From: Streptosporangium saharense
GTDB lineage: Bacteria > Actinomycetota > Actinomycetes > Streptosporangiales > Streptosporangiaceae
Assembly (NCBI RefSeq): GCF_014203715.1
Contig: NZ_JACHJP010000001.1
Span: 1,528,432 to 1,592,431, forward strand
DNA: 64,000 bases
Direction: 5' to 3'
The translations under genes were made by a program, and so were the position numbers. The notes below the pieces were generated by a model. That model was not told where the DNA came from, did no database searches, and was given only the letters and a program-made list of their open reading frames with translations. The number at the start of each line of letters is the position of its first letter. Position 1 is the stretch's first letter. This document shows, piece after piece, positions 1-8,688 of this stretch.

Positions 1-240
1 GTCGAACGGCTCGACCGGGTCTACCTGGGCGACCTCGGGGCTGAGGCCGTACCCGCGCTCGACCGGTTGCCCGAGCCGATGCGTAGCTGTGTGCTGCGGG
101 ACGTGGTCGCCGCCAACCAGCTCGCGACCCCCGACCCGTGGAACGGGTGGAACCTCGCCCGTCAGCGGGCCAGGGACCTGTTGGCCGAGCATCCGGTGCT
201 CTCCGGCCCCGAGTGCGTGAACCGGGGGCCGTACAACTGA
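1..240 (+). CDS. C-terminal part of a conserved actinobacterial protein (DUF4153/DUF4173-like), start outside window
   Basis: The frame is open from base 1 to a TGA at 238-240 and gives 79 residues. The end reads PWNGWNLARQRARDLL after a segment with AVPALDRLPEPMRSCVL. An ending with a Trp-rich W..WNLSR.RA motif after an AVPAL segment is, from memory, typical of the cytoplasmic tail of DUF4153/DUF4173 membrane proteins that often sit beside two-component systems. None of the membrane part is in the window, so the family call is tentative. The gene ends 84 bases before the next start on the same strand. Confidence 0.45.
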   Translation, partial: VERLDRVYLGDLGAEAVPALDRLPEPMRSCVLRDVVAANQLATPDPWNGWNLARQRARDLLAEHPVLSGPECVNRGPYN

Positions 241-323
241 TTCCAGCGTCACGGACAGTCACCGCCGGGCCGATGGAACGCTCGAAGATGCACGGAATCC
301 CTCTTCAATGATTGAATCCGAGC

Positions 324-1847
324 ATGTCGTTTGATGTGCTGATCAGAGATGGCTGGGTGCTGGACGGCACCGGTGCCCCGGCCTTTCTGGCGGACGTCGG
401 GATCACCGGGAGCGAGATCACCGCGGTCGGCAGGCTGACGGGGGCCGAGGCCGCGACGGTGATCGACGCCTCGGGGCGCCACATCATGCCCGGTCTGGTC
501 GACTGCCACGTCCACGGCGACGCCCTCGTCTTCGACCCCGAGGTGCAGCTCGCCGCGCTGCGCCAAGGCGTGACGACCTTCGTCCTCGGTCAGGACGGCC
601 TGTCCTTCGCGCCGACCTCGACCCGTGAGGCCTTCGCCTACGCCACCCGCTACTTCGCCGCGGTCAACGGCGCCCACCCCGGCGCGGACGGTCCGCTGAG
701 CGTGGCGGAGCTGCTGGCGGGCTACGACGGGGCGAGCGCGCTCAACACGGTCTACCTGCTGCCGCACGGCACGATCCGCTACGACGTGATGGGCGCCGCG
801 GAGCGGGCCGCCTCGTCCGACGAGCTGGCCGCCATGCTCGCCCGCGTCGAGCGTGGCCTGTCCGAGGGGGCGGCCGGGCTCTCCACGGGCCTGGAGTACG
901 CCCCGGGACGCTACGCGGACGCCGCCGAGCTGGCCGCGCTCTGCGCGCCCCTCGGTGCTCTGCCGTACGTCACGCACATGCGCGGCTATGGCGCCAACGC
1001 CACGACCGGGATGACCGAGGTGACGGACATCGCCCGGCGTTCCGGTGTCGCCGTGCACGTCTCGCACTACCACGGACCCGCGGCGACTCTGCTGCCGCTG
1101 GTCGACCGGGCCCGCGACGAGGGGCTCGACGTCACCTTCGACACCTATCCCTATCTTCGGGGCAGCACGATCCTGGCGATGGTCGCGCTGCCGTCGTGGA
1201 TCCCGGCCGCCGACACGGACAGGGCGCTGGGGCTGCTGGAGTCCGAGCGGATCGAGTGGGACGAGACGATCTGGCCGAGAATCACCCTCTCGCACGTTCC
1301 CGGGGCCGAGTGGGCGGAGGGGCTGACGCTGCCCGAGGCGGCGGAGCGGGCCGGGACGGAGCCGGGCGAGTTCTGCCGCAGGATCCTGGTCGAGACCCGG
1401 CTTGAGGCCGGATGCGTGATGGCCCGTCCCGACGAGGGGCCGCAGGGGGAGGAGTCGGTCCGCGAGATCCTGCGGCATCCGGCCCACACCGGGGGCTCCG
1501 ACGGCATCTACGTCGGGGGGCACCCACACCCCAGGGGATACGGGGCCTTCGCCCGCATGCTCGGCCACCACGTCCGCGAGACCGGCGACCTGACCCTGGA
1601 GCAGGCCGCCGTCCACCTCGCCTCCCACCCGGCCCGCCGCTTCGGCCTGACGGGCAGGGGTCTGGTCCGCGCGGGCCAGGTGGCCGACGTCGTCGTCCTC
1701 GACGCCGCCCGCGTCCGGGACCTGGCCACCTACGCCGACCCCCGCGTCCCCGCGGCCGGTGTCGACGACGTCCTCGTCTCCGGTGTCGCGGTGCTCACCG
1801 GAGGGAAGCTCACCGGGGCCACCCCCGGCCGGGCGATCAGACCCTGA
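324..1847 (+). CDS. N-acyl-D-amino-acid deacylase (amidohydrolase superfamily)
   Basis: This is a 507-residue metal-dependent amidohydrolase of the D-aminoacylase/dihydroorotase-like type, which releases D-amino acids from N-acyl forms. The strand-1 metal motif appears as PGLVDCHVHGD near residue 60. Other family marks are GLSTGLEYAPGRYA, HVSHYHG, DTYPYLRGSTILA and, near the C-terminus, GGSDGIYVGGHPHPRGYGAF with the catalytic Asp. The closing VLVSGVAVLTGGKLTG strands complete the small beta-sandwich. ATG at 324 is preferred over an in-frame TTG at 312; neither has a clear Shine-Dalgarno site. It is the first gene of a four-gene run with short gaps. Acyl-amino-acid specificity is inferred from the family and from the next gene. 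Confidence 0.85.
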   Translation: MSFDVLIRDGWVLDGTGAPAFLADVGITGSEITAVGRLTGAEAATVIDASGRHIMPGLVDCHVHGDALVFDPEVQLAALRQGVTTFVLGQDGLSFAPTSTREAFAYATRYFAAVNGAHPGADGPLSVAELLAGYDGASALNTVYLLPHGTIRYDVMGAAERAASSDELAAMLARVERGLSEGAAGLSTGLEYAPGRYADAAELAALCAPLGALPYVTHMRGYGANATTGMTEVTDIARRSGVAVHVSHYHGPAATLLPLVDRARDEGLDVTFDTYPYLRGSTILAMVALPSWIPAADTDRALGLLESERIEWDETIWPRITLSHVPGAEWAEGLTLPEAAERAGTEPGEFCRRILVETRLEAGCVMARPDEGPQGEESVREILRHPAHTGGSDGIYVGGHPHPRGYGAFARMLGHHVRETGDLTLEQAAVHLASHPARRFGLTGRGLVRAGQVADVVVLDAARVRDLATYADPRVPAAGVDDVLVSGVAVLTGGKLTGATPGRAIRP

Positions 1848-1885
1848 CGGATAGGGTCCAGCAAGGGAAGCGAAGGGGGTAGCAC

Positions 1886-2995
1886 GTGAAGGGGATCGTC
1901 GATCCCGGCCGGGCAGTCGGGTCCTCACTGTTCGGGGGGGCCTTCAGCTTCCCCGTGATGGTGGCCAACCGCGACGCGATCGAGCACAACATCGCCACGC
2001 TCGCGGGATTCGCCGCCGACCACGGGTTGCTCCTCGCCCCGCACGCCAAGACGACCATGTCGCCGGAGCTGGTCAGGGCCCAGATCGAGGCGGGCGCCTG
2101 GGGGCTGACGGTCGCGACTCCCAGCCAGGCGCTGACCCTGCGCGAGTTCGGCGTGTCACGCATCCTCATCGCCAACCAGGTCTTCGACCCCGCGGGCCTC
2201 GACGCCATCGCCGCCCAGCTGGACCAGGACCCGTCGTTCGAGTTCCTCTGCTTCGCCGACTCCGTCGCCGGTGTCGAGACGCTGTCCAAGCACGCGGGCG
2301 GCAGGCCGTTCCAGGTGCTGGTCGAGCTGGGACACGCGGGCGGCAGGGCGGGCAGCCGTACGCTCTCGGAGCTTCTTGAGGTCGCAGAGGCGGCCCAGAG
2401 GGCGTCCGGCGTCGAGTTGGTGGGCGTCGCGGGCTACGAAGGCGGGCTGGGGAGCGCGCAGGAGGTGCGCGCCTACCTCGGCAGGCTGGTCGAGGCGCTG
2501 GAGCACCTGCGGGTGCGCGACCCGATCCTGTCGGTCGGCGGCAGCCAGTGGTTCGACGTGATCGGCAGGGAACTGGCCACCTGCCAGGCCAGGGTCGTGC
2601 TGCGCAGCGGCGCCTACGTCTCCCACGACGACGGCTACTACCGGGAGCGCACGCCGTACAACCGGATCGAGGGAGAGCTGCGGGCGGCGCTTGAGGTGTG
2701 GGCGCACGTGCTGAGCGTGCCCGAGCCCGGGTTGGCCGTGGTTGGCTTCGGCAAGCGGGACGCCCCCTTCGACGAGGGGTTGCCGGTGCCGAAGGGAGCC
2801 GTCGAGGGCGCGACCGTGCTCAAGGTCCAGGACCAGCACGCGCTCCTGCGGCTCGCGCCGGGCTCCGAGGTGAGGCCGGGGGACCTGGTCTCCTTCGGTA
2901 TCTCCCATCCGTGCACCGCCTTCGACAAGTGGCGGGTCATCCCGGTCGTTGACGACGATCACACGGTCGTCGATCTGATCACGACCTATTTCTGA
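1886..2995 (+). CDS. PLP-dependent D-amino-acid deaminase (D-serine dehydratase / D-threonine aldolase-like)
   Basis: The 369-residue protein has an alanine-racemase-type N-terminal barrel with the PLP lysine in APHAKTTMSPEL (Lys55), and a C-terminal D-serine-dehydratase-like domain. HPCTAFDKWR supplies the His341/Cys343 pair that binds zinc in this family. The enzyme would deaminate or cleave a D-amino acid; D-Ser and D-Thr are the usual substrates, and which one applies here cannot be read. GTG at 1886 follows a purine-rich GGGAAGCGAAGGGGG. It lies 38 bases after the deacylase and just before a RidA gene, which fits an enzyme that releases enamine/imine intermediates. Confidence 0.85.
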   Translation: MKGIVDPGRAVGSSLFGGAFSFPVMVANRDAIEHNIATLAGFAADHGLLLAPHAKTTMSPELVRAQIEAGAWGLTVATPSQALTLREFGVSRILIANQVFDPAGLDAIAAQLDQDPSFEFLCFADSVAGVETLSKHAGGRPFQVLVELGHAGGRAGSRTLSELLEVAEAAQRASGVELVGVAGYEGGLGSAQEVRAYLGRLVEALEHLRVRDPILSVGGSQWFDVIGRELATCQARVVLRSGAYVSHDDGYYRERTPYNRIEGELRAALEVWAHVLSVPEPGLAVVGFGKRDAPFDEGLPVPKGAVEGATVLKVQDQHALLRLAPGSEVRPGDLVSFGISHPCTAFDKWRVIPVVDDDHTVVDLITTYF

Positions 2996-3037
2996 CGTTC
3001 TGTCTTTTGTCGTAAAAGTCTCCGAAGGAGTTTTGAC

Positions 3038-3424
3038 ATGAGTGGCAAGCAGGAACTGCGGACGGACGAGGGCGCCGCGCCGGTCGGGGCGTACTCGCAG
3101 GGTCTCGTGGTCGGTGACTTCGTCTACACCTCGGGCGCGGGCCCGCTCGACCCCAAGACCGGTGAGGTCGTCGGCACCGACGTGGCCGAGCAGACCCACC
3201 AGACGATGCGCAACCTCGGCGCGATCCTGGCGGCCCACGGCCTCGGGTTCGACGATGTGGTCAAGGCGACCGTCCACCTTCAGCACCTCAAGCGGGATTT
3301 CGCCGCCTACAACGAGGTCTACAAGTCGTATTTCACCCAGCCCTACCCGGTTCGCACGACCGTCGGCTCCGACTTGATGGACATCCTCGTTGAGATCGAC
3401 TTCGTCGCCTACAAGGCGCGTTAG
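3038..3424 (+). CDS. RidA family enamine/imine deaminase
   Basis: The 128-residue product is a full-length RidA/YjgF/UK114 protein. GAYSQGLVVGDFVYTSG is the family start and the conserved Arg lies in YPVRTTVGSDL. RidA hydrolyses reactive enamines and imines released by PLP dehydratases to stable keto acids and ammonia. A strong GAAGGAG site precedes the ATG. Its place directly after a PLP deaminase suggests it clears that enzyme's intermediate. Confidence 0.93.
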   Translation: MSGKQELRTDEGAAPVGAYSQGLVVGDFVYTSGAGPLDPKTGEVVGTDVAEQTHQTMRNLGAILAAHGLGFDDVVKATVHLQHLKRDFAAYNEVYKSYFTQPYPVRTTVGSDLMDILVEIDFVAYKAR

Positions 3425-3455
3425 AGTCTGACCGACTGCGTGGGAAGGCGGCGGT

Positions 3456-4661
3456 TTGGACAGCTCGCTATACGTCTACGTCGAGGACGTGCGGGGTGAG
3501 GGCCTTGAGGCGGTCCTCGACCGGATCACCGGGTACGGCGTGGCGGGCCTGACCGTCGCCGCCGCCTACCGCCGCGCCCGCGACGTCACCCCGCACAGCC
3601 GCCCCCGGGTGACGGTGCGTGGCGACGGCGTCCACTTCCCACCGCCGGAGGACCTGTTCGACGGGCTCCGCCTCGTCCCTCCGGTGCAGGCGGGCGCCGA
3701 GGAGGAGCCGCTGGCCGCACTGCGTCTGGCCACTGCCGAGCGGGGCCTGAAACTGCACGGCTGGACGGTCTTCCTGGAGAGCACCACGCTCGGCATGGCC
3801 AACCCCGACGTCACCGTGCGCAACTGCTTCGGTGACCGGGGTTCGCCCGCCGAGCTGTGCCCGTCCAATCCCGACGTCCGCCGCTACGCGGTCGCGCTCG
3901 GCAGGGCCGTGGCCAGGCAGGGGGTGGACAGCGTGGTCGCCGAGGCGCTGCACTTCGGCACCTTCGGCTGCGGCTACCAGAACGAGCGCTGCTTCGTGCA
4001 GCTCGGGCCGATGGACGTTTTCCTGTTCGGCCTGTGCTTCTGCGACTTCTGCATCCGCCGCGCCGCCGACCTCGGTGTCAACGCGGAGGTCGCCAGGGAG
4101 GAGTGCGCCAGGATCGTGGGCGGCGTCCTCGACGGCGACCCGCCCGCGCAGGGCGAGGTGACCAGGGCCGCGCTGACCGCCTACGCCGGGCCCGAGGTTG
4201 TCTCCTACGCGCGGGCCCGTTCCGAGGTGGTGACCTCGCTGGTCTCCGAGGTCTCCGCCGCGGTCACCGCGGAGGGCAGCAAGCTCGTCTTCCTCGACGC
4301 GACCGGCGCGGCGAAGGGCTACATGGACGGTCTGCCCCCTTCCGGGCTGTCCGCGCACGACTCCTGGCAGCTCGGCGTCGACCTGGTGGCCCTGGGCGAC
4401 CTGGTCCCCTCGCTCGGGGTGCTCGTCTACGCCCGCGACGCCGAGCGTGTCGCCGACGACGTGGTCGCCTACCGTCGTTCCACGGGCAAGGAACTGCGGG
4501 CGGTGCTCCGGCCCGGCATGCCCGACACCGACTCGGCGGAACGGCTTGCCGCCAAGGTCAGGGCCGCCAGGGCGGCCGGGGCGGATGCTGTCGACTTCTA
4601 CGCCTACGGGCTCATGCCGTACCCCATCCTCGACCGCATCCCCGGCGCGCTGTCCGGCTGA
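3456..4661 (+). CDS. Unassigned conserved protein of the D-amino-acid operon, possible TIM-barrel glycosidase-like fold
   Basis: This 401-residue protein starts at TTG 3456, preceded by GGGAAGGCGG. I do not recognise a named family with confidence. It has alternating hydrophobic strands and Ala-rich helices, a barrel-like pattern seen in hypothetical glycosyl-hydrolase-like proteins. Conserved-looking features are ESTTLGMANPDVTVRNCFGD, EALHFGTFGCGYQNERCF and a C-F-C-D-F-C cluster (Cys194, Cys196, Cys199) that could bind metal. There is no signal peptide or membrane segment, so it should be cytosolic. It sits 31 bases behind ridA and is probably co-transcribed. A role in handling the amino-acid or amino-sugar source of the D-amino acids is only an inference from position. 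Confidence 0.6.
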   Translation: MDSSLYVYVEDVRGEGLEAVLDRITGYGVAGLTVAAAYRRARDVTPHSRPRVTVRGDGVHFPPPEDLFDGLRLVPPVQAGAEEEPLAALRLATAERGLKLHGWTVFLESTTLGMANPDVTVRNCFGDRGSPAELCPSNPDVRRYAVALGRAVARQGVDSVVAEALHFGTFGCGYQNERCFVQLGPMDVFLFGLCFCDFCIRRAADLGVNAEVAREECARIVGGVLDGDPPAQGEVTRAALTAYAGPEVVSYARARSEVVTSLVSEVSAAVTAEGSKLVFLDATGAAKGYMDGLPPSGLSAHDSWQLGVDLVALGDLVPSLGVLVYARDAERVADDVVAYRRSTGKELRAVLRPGMPDTDSAERLAAKVRAARAAGADAVDFYAYGLMPYPILDRIPGALSG

Positions 4662-4699
4662 CCGGCACCGTCACGGCACAGGCCGGTGACGAGGGATCA

Positions 4700-5875
4700 T
4701 CAGAGCGGGCACCAGGTCCAGGTGAAGCCGGCGGAGAACGCGGCGGTGCCGTACGAACGGGACAGCGACTGCAGGACGACCGCGATCACGGCGGCGCCGA
4801 GCGCGCTCCCCACCCTGATCACGATCTGCGAGGCGGTCGCGGCCCCCGGTACGGCGGCCCCGGGCAGGGTGCGGTAGGCCGAGGCCATGATCGACGGGGT
4901 GACGAGGCCTTGCCCGAGTCCGATCACGACGCGGGCGGGGGCTTCTGCAAGCACGGTCACGATGCCCGCGACCCCGGGCAGCCGGGCGCCAATCCGGTCG
5001 GTGAGCCGTCCGGCCAGCGGCATGGTGACGATCGCGCCAACACCCATCGGGGCGGCCAGCACGTTCGTCCCCGGGACACTCTGGGAATACAGCAGCAGCA
5101 GCACCCCGAAGACTCCGACGGAGTAGCAGAACAGTGCCGCCACGGAGGTCGACGTCGATCAGGGCGTCGGCGCCTCGGCGCAGTGAGTGCGCGACGAAGG
5201 CCACGACGAGCACGGCGCCGAGGCCGAGTCCCAGGACCGCCTGGGTGCCGCCCGCCGCCTCACCGAGCCGCGACAGCCCGTAGACCAGCGCGGCCAGCCC
5301 GGGGGACAGCAGCGCCAGGCCGAGCAGGTCCAGTCGCCCGGCGCCGCGCTCCTGCCCACCGGGCAGCAGCCGTACGGCCAGCAGCAGGGCTACCACGCAC
5401 ACCGGGACGTTGACGTAGAACATCCACCGCCAGCTCAGGTGGTCCACGAGCACTCCGCCGAGCAGCGGCCCGAGCGCCGGGGCGAGCATCGACGGGATCG
5501 AGATCACGGCCATCACCCGTCCCAGCCGCTCGGGACCGGCCGCGCGGGCGAGCAGGGTCTGCGCGATCGGCATGAGCAGCCCGCCACCGATCCCCTGAAG
5601 CACGCGGAAGGCGATCAGGGTACCCCGCACAGGATCGACCCGGCCCCAGAGAATATGAGCGAGGTGATCCAGGCGGTTTTGGCACCAAAACGCCCGATGG
5701 CCCATCCGGCCACCGGGACCGTCATGGACAGCGCGAGCGTGTAGCCGGTGATCGTCCACTGGACGGTGCTGAGCGGAACGCCCAGGTTACGGCCGAGAAC
5801 GTCGATCGCGACGTTGACGATGGTCGTGCCCAGGACCACGGCGACGCAGATGGCGCGGAGGGTGGGGGTCGTCAT
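4700..5875 (-). pseudogene. Decayed DHA2/EmrB-type MFS drug exporter
   Basis: Reading from 5875 downwards, the first frame encodes helices 1-3 (VVLGTTIVNVAIDVLGRNLGV to AGSILCGV). Homology then jumps frame near 5630 to LIAFRVLQGIGGGLLMPIAQ and WRWMFYVNVPV, and jumps again near 5150 to VAALFCYSVGVFG and GTNVLAAPMGVGAIVTMPLAG. At both jumps about 10 residues expected in the family also seem missing, so these look like small deletions rather than single-base errors. The second half is also shorter than usual between GIVTVLA and RVVIGLGQG. No intact transporter can be made. It is divergent from a broken TetR gene, so the whole resistance module appears dead. Confidence 0.85.
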
Positions 5876-5919
5876 TTCATGCGCTGTGTCGGGAATGCGC
5901 TAAGCCGTACATTCGCCGA

Positions 5920-6623
5920 ATGATCCGAGCAGGCACAGGGACCGGTCTGGGCACGTGAGACGGCCGGGCGTCGTCCGAAACTGACCCGCGAGGCGATCGT
6001 GCGGGCCGCGATCGGGATCGTCGACGCCGAGGGGATCGAGGCCGTCTCCATCCGCAGGATCGCCGCCGAGCTCGGGGCGCGGGCGATTCACCCACATCGA
6101 ACGCAAGGAGGACCTGCTCGACCTCATGGCCGACAAGGTCAACGCGGAGATCCTGGTCAGGGAGGAACTGCCCGCCGACTGGCGCGCGGCGATTTCGGCC
6201 GTCGTACGGCACACGCGGGACGGAATCCGGCGTCATCCCTGGCTGGTCGATCTCGTCGCCAGCCACCCCCAGGTCGGTCCGAACGGCCTGCGGCACGGCG
6301 AGCAGTCGCTGGCCGCGCTCTCCGGACTGCCGATCGCGCCCGAGTGGAAGTGGCGGATCATCGCGGCGGTCGACGACTACGCGCTGGGGTTCGTGATCAG
6401 GGAGACGCTGCGGGGGGAGGGGCGTAGCGGATACACCTGGACACCGCAGGAGCGCGAGGCCCTCATGCGGCCGTATCTACGCGAACTTCTCGAAAGCGGC
6501 GAGTTCCCCAACCTCGCGCCACTGCTGGGCGAGATCACCTCCGGCCCTTCCGACGCGGACGAGGACTTCGAACGTGGCCTGCGCTGGATGCTGGACGGCA
6601 TCGCCAGGGAACTCGGCCTCTAG
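5920..6623 (+). pseudogene. Frameshifted TetR family regulator, former partner of the MFS exporter
   Basis: The DNA-binding half reads SEQAQGPVWARETAGRRPK then LTREAIVRAAIGIVDAEG and IRRIAAELGA. The ligand-binding half (HIERKEDLLDLMADKV to the stop at 6621-6623) is in another frame; the shift lies near 6085, where the usual recognition-helix end (about YTHIE) has lost a few bases. A second lesion is at the start: ATG at 5920-5922 is followed by one extra base before TCC-GAG-CAG, so the first codon is out of frame and the true frame meets TGA. Two independent lesions make sequencing error less likely. The C-terminal domain is of the TetR_C type seen beside EmrB exporters. Confidence 0.85.
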
Positions 6624-7177
6624 CGTTTCCCGGTGACTCCGTCGAGGACGGCGGACACCGCGTGGGCGGCGAAGTCGTCGTCAAGCGGAAGGCCCCGGAA
6701 GATCGCCCGGATCCACACCGCGCCCCCGAGCAGGTCCACGATCAGCAGCGGGTCGGCCGTCTCCGGCAGCTCACCGCGTCGCCGGGCACGGGCGAAGACC
6801 GCCTCCTCCCTGGCGAACCGGTCGGTGAAGAACCGCCGGACCGCCGTGGCGAGCTCAGGATGATGTACGGCCGCGCCCAGCGTCGCCACCGCGACGTCCG
6901 AGGTGGGGGAGGCGGTCAGCAGCGCGGCCATTCCCCGCACCAGCTCCTCCAAATCCCCCCTGAGGGTGCCGGTGTCCGGAGGGTCGAACAGCAGCAGGTC
7001 GGCTTGGATCAGCGCGGCGGCGAGCAGCGCCGCCTTCGAAGGCCACCAGCGATAGATCGTGGTCTTGTTGACCCCGGACCGCTCGGCCACCCCCTCGATG
7101 GTCAGCCCCTCGTATCCCCTCACGGTGAGCAGTTCGAGCGTCGCCTGGAAGATCTGCTGCTCCTTGCGCGGTGCCAT
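6620..7177 (-). CDS. TetR/AcrR family transcriptional regulator
   Basis: The product is 185 residues from ATG 7177 (MAPRKEQQIFQATLELL). The TetR HTH is complete: GYEGLTIEGVAERSGVNKTTIYRWWPSK, residues about 18-45. The C-terminal domain (DTGTLRGDLEELVRGMAALL through DPLLIVDLLGGAVWIRAIF) is of a common actinobacterial ligand-binding type. A longer upstream reading has no support. It is divergent from an alpha/beta hydrolase 76 bases away, with an inverted repeat between them that is a likely TetR site; the hydrolase is the likely target. Its stop overlaps the end of the decayed TetR gene coming the other way. Confidence 0.9.
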   Translation of the reverse strand: MAPRKEQQIFQATLELLTVRGYEGLTIEGVAERSGVNKTTIYRWWPSKAALLAAALIQADLLLFDPPDTGTLRGDLEELVRGMAALLTASPTSDVAVATLGAAVHHPELATAVRRFFTDRFAREEAVFARARRRGELPETADPLLIVDLLGGAVWIRAIFRGLPLDDDFAAHAVSAVLDGVTGKR

Positions 7178-7190
7178 GCGCCGACTATAG

Positions 7191-7208
7191 CAACGCAACG
7201 GTGCGTTG
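7191..7208. promoter_or_regulatory. Probable TetR operator
   Basis: CAACGCA-ACGG-TGCGTTG is a perfect 7-bp inverted repeat with a 4-base centre, placed 14-31 bases before the tetR start and 46-63 bases before the divergent hydrolase start. The size and position are those of a TetR autoregulatory operator controlling both genes. Binding is inferred. Confidence 0.55.
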
Positions 7209-7253
7209 TGTTTCAATGAGGTTGATTCGTCATGACATATCCGGAGGTGTCCC

Positions 7254-7985
7254 ATGCAACCCATCGTTTTCATCCACGGCATCCGGGTCAGCGCGACCAT
7301 GTGGGACCCCGTCATCGCCCACCTTGACCGCCCCGCGAAGGCCATCGATCTCCCGGGCCACGGCACCCGGGCGGGAGAGCCGTTCTCCATGGACGCCGCC
7401 ACCTCCGCGGTGGCCGAGGCGATCGACTCCCTCGGCGGCAGCGCCGTCGTGGTGGGCCTGTCGCTGGGCGGCTACGTCGGCATCGCGACTGCGGAACGCT
7501 TTCCCGGCAAGGTCGCCGGCCTGGTCGCCATGGGCTGCACCTCCAGCAGCCAGGCGATGCTCGGCGTCTACCGGTTCGTCGCCCGACTCGCCGCGAGAAA
7601 CCCCTCCCGCGCCAACCGGATCAGCGAGTACGGCTTCCGCCACCTCCTGCCCGGCCCCACGGGAGCCGCGATCGTCGCCGGAGGGCTGTGGTGCGAGGCG
7701 ATGCCCCAGGTGGTCGACGCCGTCGCCGAACACGACCAACTCGCCGCGCTGGCCGCCTACCCAGGCCGGGTATGGCTGGTGAACGGCACCCGCGACCCGT
7801 TCAGGGCTGACGAACGCGCCTTCCTACGTGCCTGCCGGGACGGCAGACTCATCCTGATCCCCGGACGCGGTCACCTGGGCGTGCTGGCGGCCCCTGGCCC
7901 CCTGGCCCGCCTCATCGACGACCTGTGCTCTTGTTTTCAGGTGGAGCGTCCGGCGAGTGCCGTCGCGACCCCGAGGCCCAGGTAG
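7254..7985 (+). CDS. Alpha/beta hydrolase
   Basis: The 243-residue soluble hydrolase has an HG oxyanion motif (VFIHGIRV), the nucleophile elbow GLSLGG near residue 68, a late Asp in NGTRDPF and a His in GRGHLGVL, so the triad is complete. ATG 7254 follows CCGGAGG. The substrate is unknown. The last 49 bases overlap the end of the convergent lysE gene; the natural domain ends near LIDDLCSCF, so the final residues are probably an extension into the neighbour's DNA. The divergent TetR gene probably represses it. Confidence 0.88.
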   Translation: MQPIVFIHGIRVSATMWDPVIAHLDRPAKAIDLPGHGTRAGEPFSMDAATSAVAEAIDSLGGSAVVVGLSLGGYVGIATAERFPGKVAGLVAMGCTSSSQAMLGVYRFVARLAARNPSRANRISEYGFRHLLPGPTGAAIVAGGLWCEAMPQVVDAVAEHDQLAALAAYPGRVWLVNGTRDPFRADERAFLRACRDGRLILIPGRGHLGVLAAPGPLARLIDDLCSCFQVERPASAVATPRPR

Positions 7986-8557
7986 ATCACTCCACTGAGG
8001 CGGCCGATCGCGTTCGAACGGCCGCGTAGCCTGGCGCCGAGCATCCCCGCCCCCACCGCGTAGACCATGTCCGAGACCATGCCGAGGAGCAGGAGGGTGA
8101 TGCCCAGGACCACGATCTGCAGCGGGACCGACCCCGCCTCGGGGTGCACGAACTGCGGCAGGAAGGCCAGGAAGAACAGGATTACCTTGGGGTTGAGCAG
8201 GTTGACCACCATGCCCTCCAGGAAGATCGCGCGAAGCGGCTGAGGCCGGGCCTCGAAGGAGGTCTCCTCGTGCCTGCGGAACAGTGCCCTGAACCCCAGA
8301 TAGGCCAGGTAGGCGACACCGGCCCACTTGATCACGTTGAAGAGCGTGGCGGACCTGGCGATCACGTAGGACAGGCCCGCCGCCGCGGCGGCGATGTGCA
8401 CCAGCGTTCCCATCCCGATGCCGAACACACTCGCGACCCCGCCGGACCTGCCCTGGGCGATGCTCCGGGCGGCGATGTACAGGTGATTCGGCCCCGGGAT
8501 CAGGACGAGCGCCGAGGACGCGACCACGAATACCAGGAACGTGGACATCGAGACCAT
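7937..8557 (-). CDS. LysE family amino-acid/metabolite exporter
   Basis: The 206-residue integral membrane protein has about six hydrophobic segments and the LysE/RhtB signature LVLIPGPNHLYIAARSIAQGRSGGVASVFGIG, split here at residues about 17-45, with NLLNPKVILFFLAFLPQF in the fourth helix. The family exports amino acids or derivatives; the substrate here is unknown. ATG 8557 begins MVSMSTF. Its end overlaps the convergent hydrolase by 49 bases. Confidence 0.92.
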   Translation of the reverse strand: MVSMSTFLVFVVASSALVLIPGPNHLYIAARSIAQGRSGGVASVFGIGMGTLVHIAAAAAGLSYVIARSATLFNVIKWAGVAYLAYLGFRALFRRHEETSFEARPQPLRAIFLEGMVVNLLNPKVILFFLAFLPQFVHPEAGSVPLQIVVLGITLLLLGMVSDMVYAVGAGMLGARLRGRSNAIGRLSGVIYLGLGVATALAGRST

Positions 8558-8688
8558 GTCTCAACCTTAGGAGCATCTTGCGCTCATGGAGCAAGGCCCT
8601 CGAACAGTGACTTTCACCTACCAATCGCCTGGTTACCGACGTACGGTGGCATACTCACCGGGTAGGACAGCGAGCGACGGGGAGTGCT

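Noticed and set aside
8586..8688. A small open frame upstream of the LAL gene
   Set aside because: It has no ribosome site or recognisable sequence and overlaps the LAL start in another frame.
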